DNA from: UBA1231 sp045652765
GTDB taxonomy: Bacteria > Bacillota_I > Bacilli_A > ML615J-28 > CAG-313
DNA length: 28,327 nt
Reading direction: 5' to 3'
Assembly: GCA_045652765.1 (NCBI GenBank)
Contig: JAZOLG010000014.1
Location: 1 to 28,327 of the forward strand
The notes under the pieces are model-generated. The model saw nothing but the letters and a program-made list of their open reading frames with translations. It did no database searches and had not been told where the DNA came from. How positions within the stretch are numbered: the first letter of the stretch is position 1; every line of letters starts with the position of its first letter. Positions 16,686 through 23,813 of the stretch are shown here, piece after piece. A program made the position numbers and the translations under genes.

Positions 16686-18074
16686 TTAGAATTCACAATT
16701 TCTTGGAGTTCTTGGGAATGGAATTACATCACGAATGTTATCAACACCTGTAAGATACATAATTAATCTTTCAAAGCCCATTCCGAAACCAGAATGTACG
16801 CATCCTCCATATCTTCTAGTGTCTAAATACCATTCAATACCTGCTTTATCAACATGCATTTCATCCATTCTTGATAATAATTTTTCTAAATTTTCTTCTC
16901 TTTGAGAACCACCCATAAGTTCACCGGCTTGAGGAACAACTAAATCTACAGCAGCTACAGTTTTTCCATCATCATTTAATTTCATATAGTATGCCTTAAT
17001 ATCCTTTGGCCAGTTAGTTATAAATACTGGTCCATTAAAATATTCCGTAATATATCTTTCGTGTTCTTTAGCGATATCATCTTCATATGATGGTTCAAAT
17101 TCCCATTTTACTTTTGCTTGTTTTAAAATATCAACAACATCATGATGTGTAATTCTAACAAAGTTACTATTTAATAAGTTTTCAATTTTGCTAAGTAAGC
17201 CTTTTTCCACAAACTTATCGCAGAATTCCATTTCTTCTTTACAATGTTCTAATACATATTTAACTACAAACTTTAACATTTCTTCTTCAATGTCCATTAG
17301 TCCTGTTAAATCACAAAATGCCATTTCTGGTTCGATCATCCAAAATTCATTTGCGTGAATTTTAGTATTTGAGTTTTCAGTTCTAAATGTAGGTCCAAAT
17401 GTATATATGTCAGCAAAAGCCATCGCAAATGTTTCACCTTGTAATTGTCCAGACCCTGTAATAAATGCTTGTTTACCGAATAAATCTTGTGAGTAATCTA
17501 ATAAACCATCTTCTGTGTATGGTAAATCTTTCATATTTAACGTAGTGATTTTAAACATTTGATCGCTACCTTCGCAATCAGCACAAGTAATAAGTGGTGT
17601 ATGAACATATATATAACCTCGTTCTTGGAAATAAGTATGGATTGCATGAGCCGCAACGCTTCTTATTCTAAAAACAGCTGAGAATAAATTTGTTCTCGGT
17701 CTTAAATGAGCTACTTCTCTTAAAAATTCTCTAGTGTGTCTTTTTGGCTGAATAGGGTAGTTTTCTGGGCAATCCCCTAATAAGATTACACTTGTTGCGT
17801 GAACTTCTAATGGTTGCTTCATTTCGGGCGTTAAAATCACTTTTCCAACAACACAGACAGATACACCAACACGATATTTTGAAATATCTTCAAAATTACT
17901 TAGTGAGTTGTCATATACAACTTGTAAATTATCAAAATATGATCCATCATTGATATTAAGAAAACCAAACTGTGCTTGAGCTCTGTTTGTTCTAACCCAA
18001 CCACAAATAGTTACATCTTGGTCTTTGTAATTATCTTTTTGTTTAAATAATTGTTTAATTCTTATTCTTTGCAT
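16686..18074 (-). CDS. asnS: Asparaginyl-tRNA synthetase
   Basis: 462 aa, the usual AsnRS length. The start at 18074 (MQRIRIKQLFKQ) has AGGAGG upstream; a longer in-frame start at 18170 would lie inside the T-box leader and is rejected. The N-terminal OB anticodon-binding domain contains VTICGWVRTNRAQAQFGFLNINDG. The class II catalytic core has motif 2 (TFGPTFRTENSNTKIHANEFWMIEPE split across 17370-17290) and motif 3 (GFGMGFERLIMYLTGVDNIR), ending in the family-typical DVIPFPRTPRNCEF. Charges tRNA-Asn with asparagine in the cytoplasm. Transcription is controlled by the upstream T-box in response to uncharged tRNA-Asn. It sits where mnmG/rsmG often follow mnmE in other Firmicutes. Confidence 0.98.
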   Translation of the reverse strand: MQRIRIKQLFKQKDNYKDQDVTICGWVRTNRAQAQFGFLNINDGSYFDNLQVVYDNSLSNFEDISKYRVGVSVCVVGKVILTPEMKQPLEVHATSVILLGDCPENYPIQPKRHTREFLREVAHLRPRTNLFSAVFRIRSVAAHAIHTYFQERGYIYVHTPLITCADCEGSDQMFKITTLNMKDLPYTEDGLLDYSQDLFGKQAFITGSGQLQGETFAMAFADIYTFGPTFRTENSNTKIHANEFWMIEPEMAFCDLTGLMDIEEEMLKFVVKYVLEHCKEEMEFCDKFVEKGLLSKIENLLNSNFVRITHHDVVDILKQAKVKWEFEPSYEDDIAKEHERYITEYFNGPVFITNWPKDIKAYYMKLNDDGKTVAAVDLVVPQAGELMGGSQREENLEKLLSRMDEMHVDKAGIEWYLDTRRYGGCVHSGFGMGFERLIMYLTGVDNIRDVIPFPRTPRNCEF

Positions 18075-18338
18075 AAATCCTCCTAATAAAAAAAGCCCTT
18101 TTTCTATAAGAAAAAGCACGAAATAATTTCCGTGATACCACCTTAATTCACATATTATATATATGTGCACTCATTATCTGTTAACGCCAGCTACGGATAG
18201 TTCTACTAAGTTTTAACTTTTCTTCTATCTCTCATAGGTGTTTTTTCTTAAACTCCTCACTTTAAGTTTCCACTATCCTTAAATCACTATTGTTGGTTTG
18301 TTTAATACTTTTCCTAATCATCGATTTGTTATCAATTA
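18075..18338 (-). promoter_or_regulatory. T-box riboswitch (tRNA-Asn responsive) controlling asnS
   Basis: The minus-strand leader carries the T-box core AAGGTGGTATCACGGAAA (18145-18128), which pairs with the acceptor end of uncharged tRNA. Downstream is a terminator: GCTTTTTCT and AGAAAAAGG arms followed by seven T (about 18082-18118). In Stem I, GGATAGT pairs with ACTATCC, and the specifier position next to that stem reads AAC (18202-18200), an Asn codon matching asnS. Uncharged tRNA-Asn should favour the antiterminator and switch asnS on. Structure is by eye; the core and codon are unambiguous. Confidence 0.93.
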
Positions 18339-18345
18339 CTATTTA

Positions 18346-18374
18346 AGTATATATTTTTAAATATCATTTGTCAA
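18346..18374 (-). promoter_or_regulatory. Promoter of the T-box/asnS transcript
   Basis: Minus strand TTGACA (18374-18369), 17 nt, TATACT (18351-18346), giving a start near 18338. It lies directly after the mnmE stop; no terminator separates the two, so some read-through from mnmE is possible. Confidence 0.82.
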
Positions 18375-18387
18375 GAAATAATCTCAT

Positions 18388-19761
18388 TTATTTTCCTAAA
18401 CAAAAATTTTTAAATAAATTATCTAATAATTCTGTATCTTTAACATCGCCTAATATTTCGCCAAGGCTAATCCACGCATCCTTTATTGATAATTCAATAA
18501 AATCAATAAATTGACTATTATTTATTTCTTCGATTGCTTTCAATAAACTAATTCGCGCTTCTTTTAGTCTTTCAATTTGTCTTGCGTTAGTTATATATAT
18601 ATTTGAATTAATATTTATTCCATTTGTAAAAACAACTTTACTAATTCTATTTTGTAGTTCTTCAATAGTTTTATAATCTTTTGTAGAAATTAGAATTGGA
18701 TCTTCTATTTTTGATAAATCTATTTTCAATTCTAAGTCGTTTTTATTAACTATATATATATGTTTCTTATTTTTTACTGCATCCATTATTTGATAATCTT
18801 CTTCTGTTAAGCTTCGGCTTCCATCAAAAATCATCAAAATTAAATCAGCATATTCTATTTTTTCTTTACTTCTTTCTACACCTATTTGTTCTACAATGTC
18901 TTTAGTTGCTCTAATCCCTGCTGTATCAATCAAATTTAATATATAATTGCCTAATGAAAGTTTTGCTTCAATGACATCTCTTGTTGTTCCGGGTATTTCT
19001 GTAACTATTGCTTTATTTTCTTGCAATAAAGCATTTAACAAACTGCTCTTTCCAACATTAGGTTTACCAACTATAGCTGTATTAATACCTTCTTTTAATT
19101 TTAATCCATCTTTAGCGTTATCAAGAAGAACATTAATATTGTTTAAGACCTCATTTATTACAGGTTTTATTTCATTATGGGTTAATTCTTCGACATCATC
19201 ATATTCTGGATAATCTATATTAACAGCTATTTGCATTATAACTTTCAATAATTTTTCTCTTTCTAATTTAATTTTCTTTGCAGTTTCGCCAAGAATTCCT
19301 TGATTAGCGATTTTTAATGCATTTTTATTTTCAGCGTCAATAATATCCATAATTGCTTCTGCTTTGGTTAAATCAATTCTACCGTTTAAAAAAGCTCTTT
19401 TTGTAAATTCACCAGGTTCAGCTACTCTTGCACCTAAGAGAATCATTTGTTGATATATTAATTCAGTTACAAGTTGACCGCCATGACAATTTATTTCAAC
19501 CAAATTTTCTTTTGTATATGTTTTCGGTGCTTTAAAAACACTTACTAATACTTCATCAATGATTTCATTCGTTTCACTATTATATATATATCCATAATTT
19601 ATTGTATGACTTTTTACTTTTGTCAAATCTTTTCCTTTAAACGCTTTATTTGCTATATCAATTGCTTTTTCACCACTTAATCTAATGATTGATATTGCAC
19701 CACGTCCTACTGTTGTAGATATTCCTACTATAGTATCTTCTAATATTGTATTACTATTCAT
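18388..19761 (-). CDS. mnmE: tRNA modification GTPase MnmE
   Basis: 457 aa, standard length. The N-terminal folate-binding domain (DTIVGISTTVGRGAISIIRL; VEINCHGGQLV; GEFTKRAFLNGRIDLTKAEA) is followed by helical segments and an inserted G domain: G1 GKPNVGKSS, G2 GTTRD, G3 DTAGI, G4 NKND. The extreme C-terminus is CLGK, the conserved catalytic Cys motif of MnmE (usually C-[IL]-G-K). With MnmG it makes the carboxymethylaminomethyl or aminomethyl group on U34 of certain tRNAs. Start ATG at 19761 with AGAGGA upstream. It is the usual neighbour of jag and yidC, but here it has its own promoter and follows a terminator. Confidence 0.98.
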   Translation of the reverse strand: MNSNTILEDTIVGISTTVGRGAISIIRLSGEKAIDIANKAFKGKDLTKVKSHTINYGYIYNSETNEIIDEVLVSVFKAPKTYTKENLVEINCHGGQLVTELIYQQMILLGARVAEPGEFTKRAFLNGRIDLTKAEAIMDIIDAENKNALKIANQGILGETAKKIKLEREKLLKVIMQIAVNIDYPEYDDVEELTHNEIKPVINEVLNNINVLLDNAKDGLKLKEGINTAIVGKPNVGKSSLLNALLQENKAIVTEIPGTTRDVIEAKLSLGNYILNLIDTAGIRATKDIVEQIGVERSKEKIEYADLILMIFDGSRSLTEEDYQIMDAVKNKKHIYIVNKNDLELKIDLSKIEDPILISTKDYKTIEELQNRISKVVFTNGININSNIYITNARQIERLKEARISLLKAIEEINNSQFIDFIELSIKDAWISLGEILGDVKDTELLDNLFKNFCLGK

Positions 19762-19794
19762 AATAATAATTCCTCTTTATTTATTGTTTAATCG

Positions 19795-19823
19795 ATTATA
19801 TCATATTTTATAAAAAATAACAA
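19795..19823 (-). promoter_or_regulatory. Promoter of mnmE
   Basis: Minus strand TTGTTA (19823-19818), 17 nt, TATAAT (19800-19795) with TGA just upstream (extended -10), about 34 nt before the mnmE ATG. Confidence 0.72.
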
Positions 19824-19830
19824 GAAAAAG

Positions 19831-19855
19831 AAAATAAGGCTTTCGCCTTATTTTT
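19831..19855 (-). terminator. Terminator after jag
   Basis: AATAAGGC-GAAA-GCCTTATT hairpin with a GNRA loop, overlapping the jag stop codon and followed by a T-rich run on the minus strand. It ends the rpmH-rnpA-yidC-jag operon. Confidence 0.85.
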
Positions 19856-20447
19856 TCTTTGGTTCAATTATTAAACATCTGTTAGGTTCTACACCTTCAG
19901 AATGAGTTGTTACATCATGCCAATCAGCAAGTTTATTATGTATAACTTTTCTCTCATAAGCATTCATTGCACGTAATTTAACAGGTATTTTTGTTTTAGC
20001 AACTTCTTTTGCGACTCTTGTTGCTAATTTTTCAAGATTTTCATCACGTTTTTTTCTGTAATCACCAATGTCTACTTTAACAATTAACCCGTTTTCAGTT
20101 TCTGGATCAAAATATCTATTAACTACTAATGATGTTACGTATTGTAGCGCTGCTAATGTTTTAGAACCTTTACCGATTAAAACTGCGTTTGCATCCTCAG
20201 TTGTAATTGAATATTCAACAACATTATCACGCATTTTTCTTTCAACAAATCCTAAAATATTAGCTTGTTTTAAAAAGTTTTCTAAGAAGTCTTTACCTTT
20301 TTTTACAGGATTAGCATCTACTATTACATGAATTTCAGTTTCTGATATTTCATCAAAGTACATATCTTCTTTAGCAACACCTAATTCGCTAACTGCTAAA
20401 ACTTCAACTTCTGCTAATGTTTTCCCTTCGTATAATTTTTGTTTCAT
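19848..20447 (-). CDS. jag: RNA-binding protein Jag/KhpB
   Basis: 199 aa. The N-terminal Jag_N domain is at residues about 1-50 (MKQKLYEGKTLAEVEVLAVS), the KH-type domain at about 75-150, and the C-terminal R3H domain at about 150-199 (MNAYERKVIH with the R-x3-H signature, then SEGVEPNRCLIIEPKKK). It binds RNA in the cytoplasm, usually with KhpA, and affects cell-wall synthesis and division in Gram-positive bacteria. The KH loop reads IGKGSKTL where family members normally show G-x-x-G (e.g. GRRG), so the second Gly appears replaced by Ser. It starts 6 nt after yidC, its usual neighbour. Confidence 0.95.
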   Translation of the reverse strand: MKQKLYEGKTLAEVEVLAVSELGVAKEDMYFDEISETEIHVIVDANPVKKGKDFLENFLKQANILGFVERKMRDNVVEYSITTEDANAVLIGKGSKTLAALQYVTSLVVNRYFDPETENGLIVKVDIGDYRKKRDENLEKLATRVAKEVAKTKIPVKLRAMNAYERKVIHNKLADWHDVTTHSEGVEPNRCLIIEPKKK

Positions 20448-20453
20448 AACTCG

Positions 20454-21902
20454 TTATTCTCCTAATTTTAATTTCTTTTTCAATTTTTCTAATTTGCGGT
20501 CTGCGAATTTATGATTTAATAACATTTGTGTTAAAGAATATATATTACCTATTAACCAATACATACCTAATCCGGCAGCACTTTGATATACAAACATACC
20601 CATCATAACAATCATAAAATACATCATAAATTTCATTGAACCATTCATTTGATTTTGTTGCATTGCTTGACGTTTATAAGCAGGTATATTTTCTTGTGAT
20701 TTTTCGTAATTTGCTTTTTGGAAATATGTTGTTAGAAATTGTTGTAAGAATTGTGTTCCAACTACAAGTACCAAAATAATTATAACACCCCAAAATTGAC
20801 CTTGCCATGCAGCGCCTCTTGTTAGGAATAAATCTAATCCAAGAAATTTTGTATTTAATTTATCTACCCAATTAGGTGAATTTAAAATTGTTCCATTTGT
20901 TAAATACATTCTTGATACAGCTTGATATACAGCCATAAATACAGGAAATTGTAATAACATTGAGAAGCATCCACCTAAACCCATTTTATACTTTTTATAT
21001 AATTGCATTTGTTCCATTTGTTTTGCACGTTCTGAATCCGGATCTTTTCTGTTTTGGTATTTTGCTTCTAACTTTTGAAGTTCAGGTTGCATTAATTGCA
21101 TTTTTAAACTCATATTATTTGTTGAATTATATACTGGCATCATTAATGTTCTAATTAAAATTGTAACAATTAATAAACCTACTATGTAGTATCCACCAAA
21201 TAATCTTGATACAGCTTGAAGTAACCATCCCATTGGATACACTAACACATTATTAAATAATGCTTTGAAGAAACCATCTTCTTTAAAACTAAATACTCTA
21301 ATTGGGGACATTTGTGCTTTTAAAGTATTTGTTGATAAATAATAATTACTAATAAGTTGATATACATTATTTGATCCATCAACAATATTTTTTGTATCTA
21401 CTTCTTGTGTAATTGTTGTTGCGGCATTTAACAACTCTACATAAATTGCTTTTTCTTTATTACATAATTCTATTTGATGTCTTGCCAAATCTTCAACTAC
21501 ATAAAAACTACTTAATAAGCTAACAGCTTTTGATTTAGCTGACTGTAGTTGTTTTTCAATTATATAACTTTTGAAAGCTTCTATAGATTCTGAAGTTGCA
21601 GAAAGATCTGCTTTCATAATATTTAAGCTATCTTCTACTACTTTATCAAGATTTTTTCCATCAAAATTATCTTTAACATTGTTTTTTGCTTGTTCTAATT
21701 TGTCTTCTTTTACTAACCCTTTAGAAACTTCTACCAAACCTGTTTGAATTTCTGCGATTTGTGTTGCTTTAATTTGTGCAGCAGCATCTGAGTATGTTAA
21801 AGTTTTACTTCCTGAACATCCTCCACATCCGCAAGATGTAAGTGTTACTAATAGTAATAGTAAAGCAAAACAAAATCCTATTTTTTTATTTAAAAATCTC
21901 AT
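20454..21902 (-). CDS. yidC: Membrane protein insertase YidC with enlarged external domain
   Basis: 482 aa. The lipoprotein signal ends LTSC (Cys24), followed at once by a Cys/Gly cluster (CGCGGCSG). The insertase core runs from about residue 220: VGLLIVTILIRTLMMPVYNS contains the conserved Arg of the hydrophilic groove, followed by the cytoplasmic loop LMQPELQKLEAKYQNRKD and GGCFSMLLQFPVFMAVYQAV, then three more membrane segments and a basic tail. Gram-positive YidC proteins are usually about 260-300 aa; here about 180 helical, Lys/Ala-rich residues separate the lipobox from the first core helix. It inserts and folds membrane proteins, alone or with SecYEG. Its ATG overlaps the rnpA stop (ATGA). 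Confidence 0.96.
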   Translation of the reverse strand: MRFLNKKIGFCFALLLLLVTLTSCGCGGCSGSKTLTYSDAAAQIKATQIAEIQTGLVEVSKGLVKEDKLEQAKNNVKDNFDGKNLDKVVEDSLNIMKADLSATSESIEAFKSYIIEKQLQSAKSKAVSLLSSFYVVEDLARHQIELCNKEKAIYVELLNAATTITQEVDTKNIVDGSNNVYQLISNYYLSTNTLKAQMSPIRVFSFKEDGFFKALFNNVLVYPMGWLLQAVSRLFGGYYIVGLLIVTILIRTLMMPVYNSTNNMSLKMQLMQPELQKLEAKYQNRKDPDSERAKQMEQMQLYKKYKMGLGGCFSMLLQFPVFMAVYQAVSRMYLTNGTILNSPNWVDKLNTKFLGLDLFLTRGAAWQGQFWGVIIILVLVVGTQFLQQFLTTYFQKANYEKSQENIPAYKRQAMQQNQMNGSMKFMMYFMIVMMGMFVYQSAAGLGMYWLIGNIYSLTQMLLNHKFADRKLEKLKKKLKLGE

Positions 21903-22231
21903 TTTGTGGTCCTTTCTATTAATTTAATTATTAATTTTTCTAAATTTATTTTTTTATTTTTAAAATCTATTTTAGTTGTTTGTTCTTTTGTAACGATAAC
22001 TGCATGGATTTTTTTTAATTCTTTTATGTAAGGTCTTATAATTTCTCTAATTACTCTTTTATTATAATTTCTTTCTACTGCATTACCAGTTTTTTTTCCA
22101 GCAACTACTGCTATTTTTAATTCATCAGCTTGTTGATAATAAATTGTGTAATATTCTGAAGCTATACGCTGTCTTTTTTTTACTATAAAACCTATTTTAT
22201 CGCTATCTTTTAATCTAATGTCTTTTTTCAT
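21899..22231 (-). CDS. rnpA: Ribonuclease P protein component
   Basis: 110 aa, normal size. The RnpA signature KKTGNAVERNYNKRVIREI (the RNR region, with N/K replacing some residues) lies in the second half, preceded by IAVVAGKK. The N-terminus (KKDIRLKDSDKIGFIVKKRQ) matches the family. It is the protein subunit of RNase P, which trims the 5' ends of pre-tRNAs. It lies between rpmH and yidC as in most bacteria and ends in TGA. The Shine-Dalgarno is weak (AGGT next to a T-run) and sits right after a hairpin that may attenuate expression relative to rpmH. Confidence 0.95.
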   Translation of the reverse strand: MKKDIRLKDSDKIGFIVKKRQRIASEYYTIYYQQADELKIAVVAGKKTGNAVERNYNKRVIREIIRPYIKELKKIHAVIVTKEQTTKIDFKNKKINLEKLIIKLIERTTK

Positions 22232-22248
22232 TTTTACCTAAAAAAATA

Positions 22249-22281
22249 GACCACTTTTATCAGTAATTGACAGAAGTGGTC
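22249..22281 (-). terminator. Probable attenuating hairpin between rpmH and rnpA
   Basis: 8-bp perfect arms GACCACTT / AAGTGGTC around a 17-nt loop. On the minus strand this is followed by TATTTTTTTAGG, a terminator-like T-run directly before the rnpA start. No other promoter is seen for rnpA, so it is likely a partial terminator that keeps rnpA lower than rpmH. Confidence 0.65.
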
Positions 22282-22289
22282 CAAGTTTA

Positions 22290-22424
22290 TTATACTGTTA
22301 ATTCTGCGCGACCTTTTAAACGTCTGCGTGCTAGTACTTTGCGGCCTCCTACAGTTGCCATACGAGCGCGGAAACCGTGTGTTTTACTATGTTTACGTTT
22401 GTTAGGTTGGTATGTTCTTTTCAT
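22290..22424 (-). CDS. rpmH: 50S ribosomal protein L34
   Basis: 44 aa. It begins MKRTYQPNKRKHSKTHGFRA and ends LKGRAELTV, the near-invariant L34 sequence (KRTxQPxxRK, HGFRxRMxTxxGRxVLxxRRxKGR). It binds 23S rRNA in the large subunit. GGAGGTG lies 7 nt before the ATG. First gene of the rpmH-rnpA-yidC-jag operon. G+C is higher than in neighbours because of the many Arg and Gly codons. Confidence 0.98.
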   Translation of the reverse strand: MKRTYQPNKRKHSKTHGFRARMATVGGRKVLARRRLKGRAELTV

Positions 22425-22455
22425 ATCAGCACCTCCATTAAAACCATGCTAACTT

Positions 22456-22484
22456 ATTATATTATTTTTTTTGTTTTTTGTCAA
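22456..22484 (-). promoter_or_regulatory. Perfect-consensus promoter of rpmH operon
   Basis: Minus strand TTGACA (22484-22479), exactly 17 nt, A-rich spacer, TATAAT (22461-22456). Expected to be one of the strongest promoters in the window, fitting a ribosomal protein gene. Confidence 0.9.
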
Positions 22485-22501
22485 ACTATTTATTAATTTT
22501 A

Positions 22502-23581
22502 TTATCTTGTAATATTAAATTTTTCAAACACTTCTATTGTTTCTCCAGTATTTAATGTTACAGAAATAGATAGATACAATTCTGAAACTTCATAACTAGA
22601 TCCAATATTTGTATTTCTTAAATATGTGTTTGTTAAACTATTTTTATAACTATCTTTTAAGTATGTGTTTGCTTTATCTACTAATACACCAACATTTTCA
22701 GATATTAAAATATAGTCAGAAAAATAATTTTCTGTATCTGTTGAATGATTTTTACCTTTTGCATATAATGCAATTTTTGAATCGACTACATATTTACCTA
22801 CTGCAGCAAATTTTGATTCATTTGCTGATAATGTTATTTCAAAATTATCATTTATTGCACTAGCGTTTTGTGCTTCAGGATCAGATAATGTATATTTTAA
22901 TTTAATTGATAAATAATCATTTAATTCCTTTACATCAACTGTAAATTGATTTTTATTAGTGAGTGTGCCTGCATTTTCATATTTATCAAATTTTTCAGTT
23001 TCAGGATTTGTAGGAACAAAATAATATTTTAATTGTTTTCTTACTACTTCTTTTGTTTCTAACACTACATCATAATACACATCCATATATACAATTTTAG
23101 GAGTTGTATCTGTTTTTTTGTACGAATTTGATGATGATACATAAGTATTTTGTTTATTTAAACCAGATGGTGATGTTTCAAAATAAGAAGCATTTGTATT
23201 AGGTAACCCTTTATATGTCGAATTACTAGCTTTTTTTGTTTCTTCGTAATAAATTGTTGTCCCATCTTTTGTTTCAGCTTTAACAAATAATTCTATATTT
23301 TTAACTTCTGTATCTGTTAGTTGTACAATTTGAGTATAAATTGAAGATTGTAAACTTTCTTTTTTTGTTGCAGCATCACTTTCTTTTGGCTCTGTTCTTA
23401 TTTCTATTACTTTTGTATAAAGTTGAATATATTGATCTCTAGCTTTTGTTCCATAACCTTTTGTTTCGTCCTCAGCATTTCCTATATTAATAATAAAAGC
23501 TGCTATCAATAATAAAACAAAAGAGTATACTAAAACTAATAGCATTTTAGTTGTTAAATTTAATTTTTCTATTTTTTTCAT
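22502..23581 (-). CDS. Hypothetical membrane-anchored protein in the rpmH-dnaA interval
   Basis: 359 aa from the ATG at 23581 (MKKIEKLNLTTKMLLVLVYS), chosen because AGAGGTG lies upstream; an earlier in-frame start at 23632 lies upstream of the promoter -10. One hydrophobic segment (about 12-33) is followed by a long external region rich in Thr, Lys, Asn, Tyr and Ser. This region has beta-strand patterns such as TTPKIVYMDVYYDVVLETKE and YEVSELYLSISVTLNTGETI. No cysteine pairs, catalytic motif or sorting signal is visible. Not recognised. It sits between the origin and rpmH, where dnaA and rpmH normally face each other directly. No terminator separates its stop from the rpmH promoter, so read-through into rpmH is possible. 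Confidence 0.82.
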   Translation of the reverse strand: MKKIEKLNLTTKMLLVLVYSFVLLLIAAFIINIGNAEDETKGYGTKARDQYIQLYTKVIEIRTEPKESDAATKKESLQSSIYTQIVQLTDTEVKNIELFVKAETKDGTTIYYEETKKASNSTYKGLPNTNASYFETSPSGLNKQNTYVSSSNSYKKTDTTPKIVYMDVYYDVVLETKEVVRKQLKYYFVPTNPETEKFDKYENAGTLTNKNQFTVDVKELNDYLSIKLKYTLSDPEAQNASAINDNFEITLSANESKFAAVGKYVVDSKIALYAKGKNHSTDTENYFSDYILISENVGVLVDKANTYLKDSYKNSLTNTYLRNTNIGSSYEVSELYLSISVTLNTGETIEVFEKFNITR

Positions 23582-23603
23582 GGTACACCTCTTTTTCTTT
23601 ATT

Positions 23604-23632
23604 ATTTTATCATATTTGGTATTTTTATGCAA
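23604..23632 (-). promoter_or_regulatory. Promoter of the origin-side membrane protein gene
   Basis: Minus strand TTGCAT (23632-23627), 17 nt, TAAAAT (23609-23604) with an extended TGA. It directs transcription away from dnaA, starting close to the DnaA-box cluster. Confidence 0.68.
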
Positions 23633-23652
23633 ATAAAATAAAATTACTTTTT

Positions 23653-23760
23653 TTATCCACTTATATACTGTGGAAAACTTTGTGGATAAATGAACTAGTT
23701 TTCAACATGTTAATTTGTGGAAAACTTCACTCTATTTTTTTTATTCTTTATTTTGTTTAT
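23653..23760. other. oriC part 1: DnaA-box cluster upstream of dnaA
   Basis: Four DnaA boxes: TTATCCACT (23653-23661, plus), and on the minus strand TTTTCCACA (23669-23677), the consensus TTATCCACA (23681-23689) and TTTTCCACA (23716-23724). An almost pure A/T stretch follows (23732-23766). Position directly upstream of dnaA and box density identify this as the replication origin and probably the site of dnaA autoregulation. Confidence 0.92.
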
Positions 23761-23775
23761 TTTTTTGTCGTTTTG

Positions 23776-23784
23776 TGGTATTAT
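23776..23784 (+). promoter_or_regulatory. Probable extended -10 of dnaA
   Basis: TGG-TATTAT about 30 nt before the dnaA ATG. No good -35 is seen at 16-18 nt, which would make it depend on the extended -10. DnaA boxes just upstream could regulate it. Confidence 0.5.
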
Positions 23785-23813
23785 AAGAATGATAGAAAGG
23801 GGTGTATTTTTAC

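Noticed and set aside
18074..18170. Longer asnS starting at 18170
   Set aside because: The extra 32 residues would be encoded by the T-box antiterminator/terminator region and do not resemble AsnRS, while ATG 18074 has AGGAGG upstream.
15069..22231. Mycoplasma genetic code (UGA read as Trp)
   Set aside because: TGA ends rnpA (with the ATGA overlap to yidC) and the 127-aa gene, and conserved proteins are full length with TGG for Trp.
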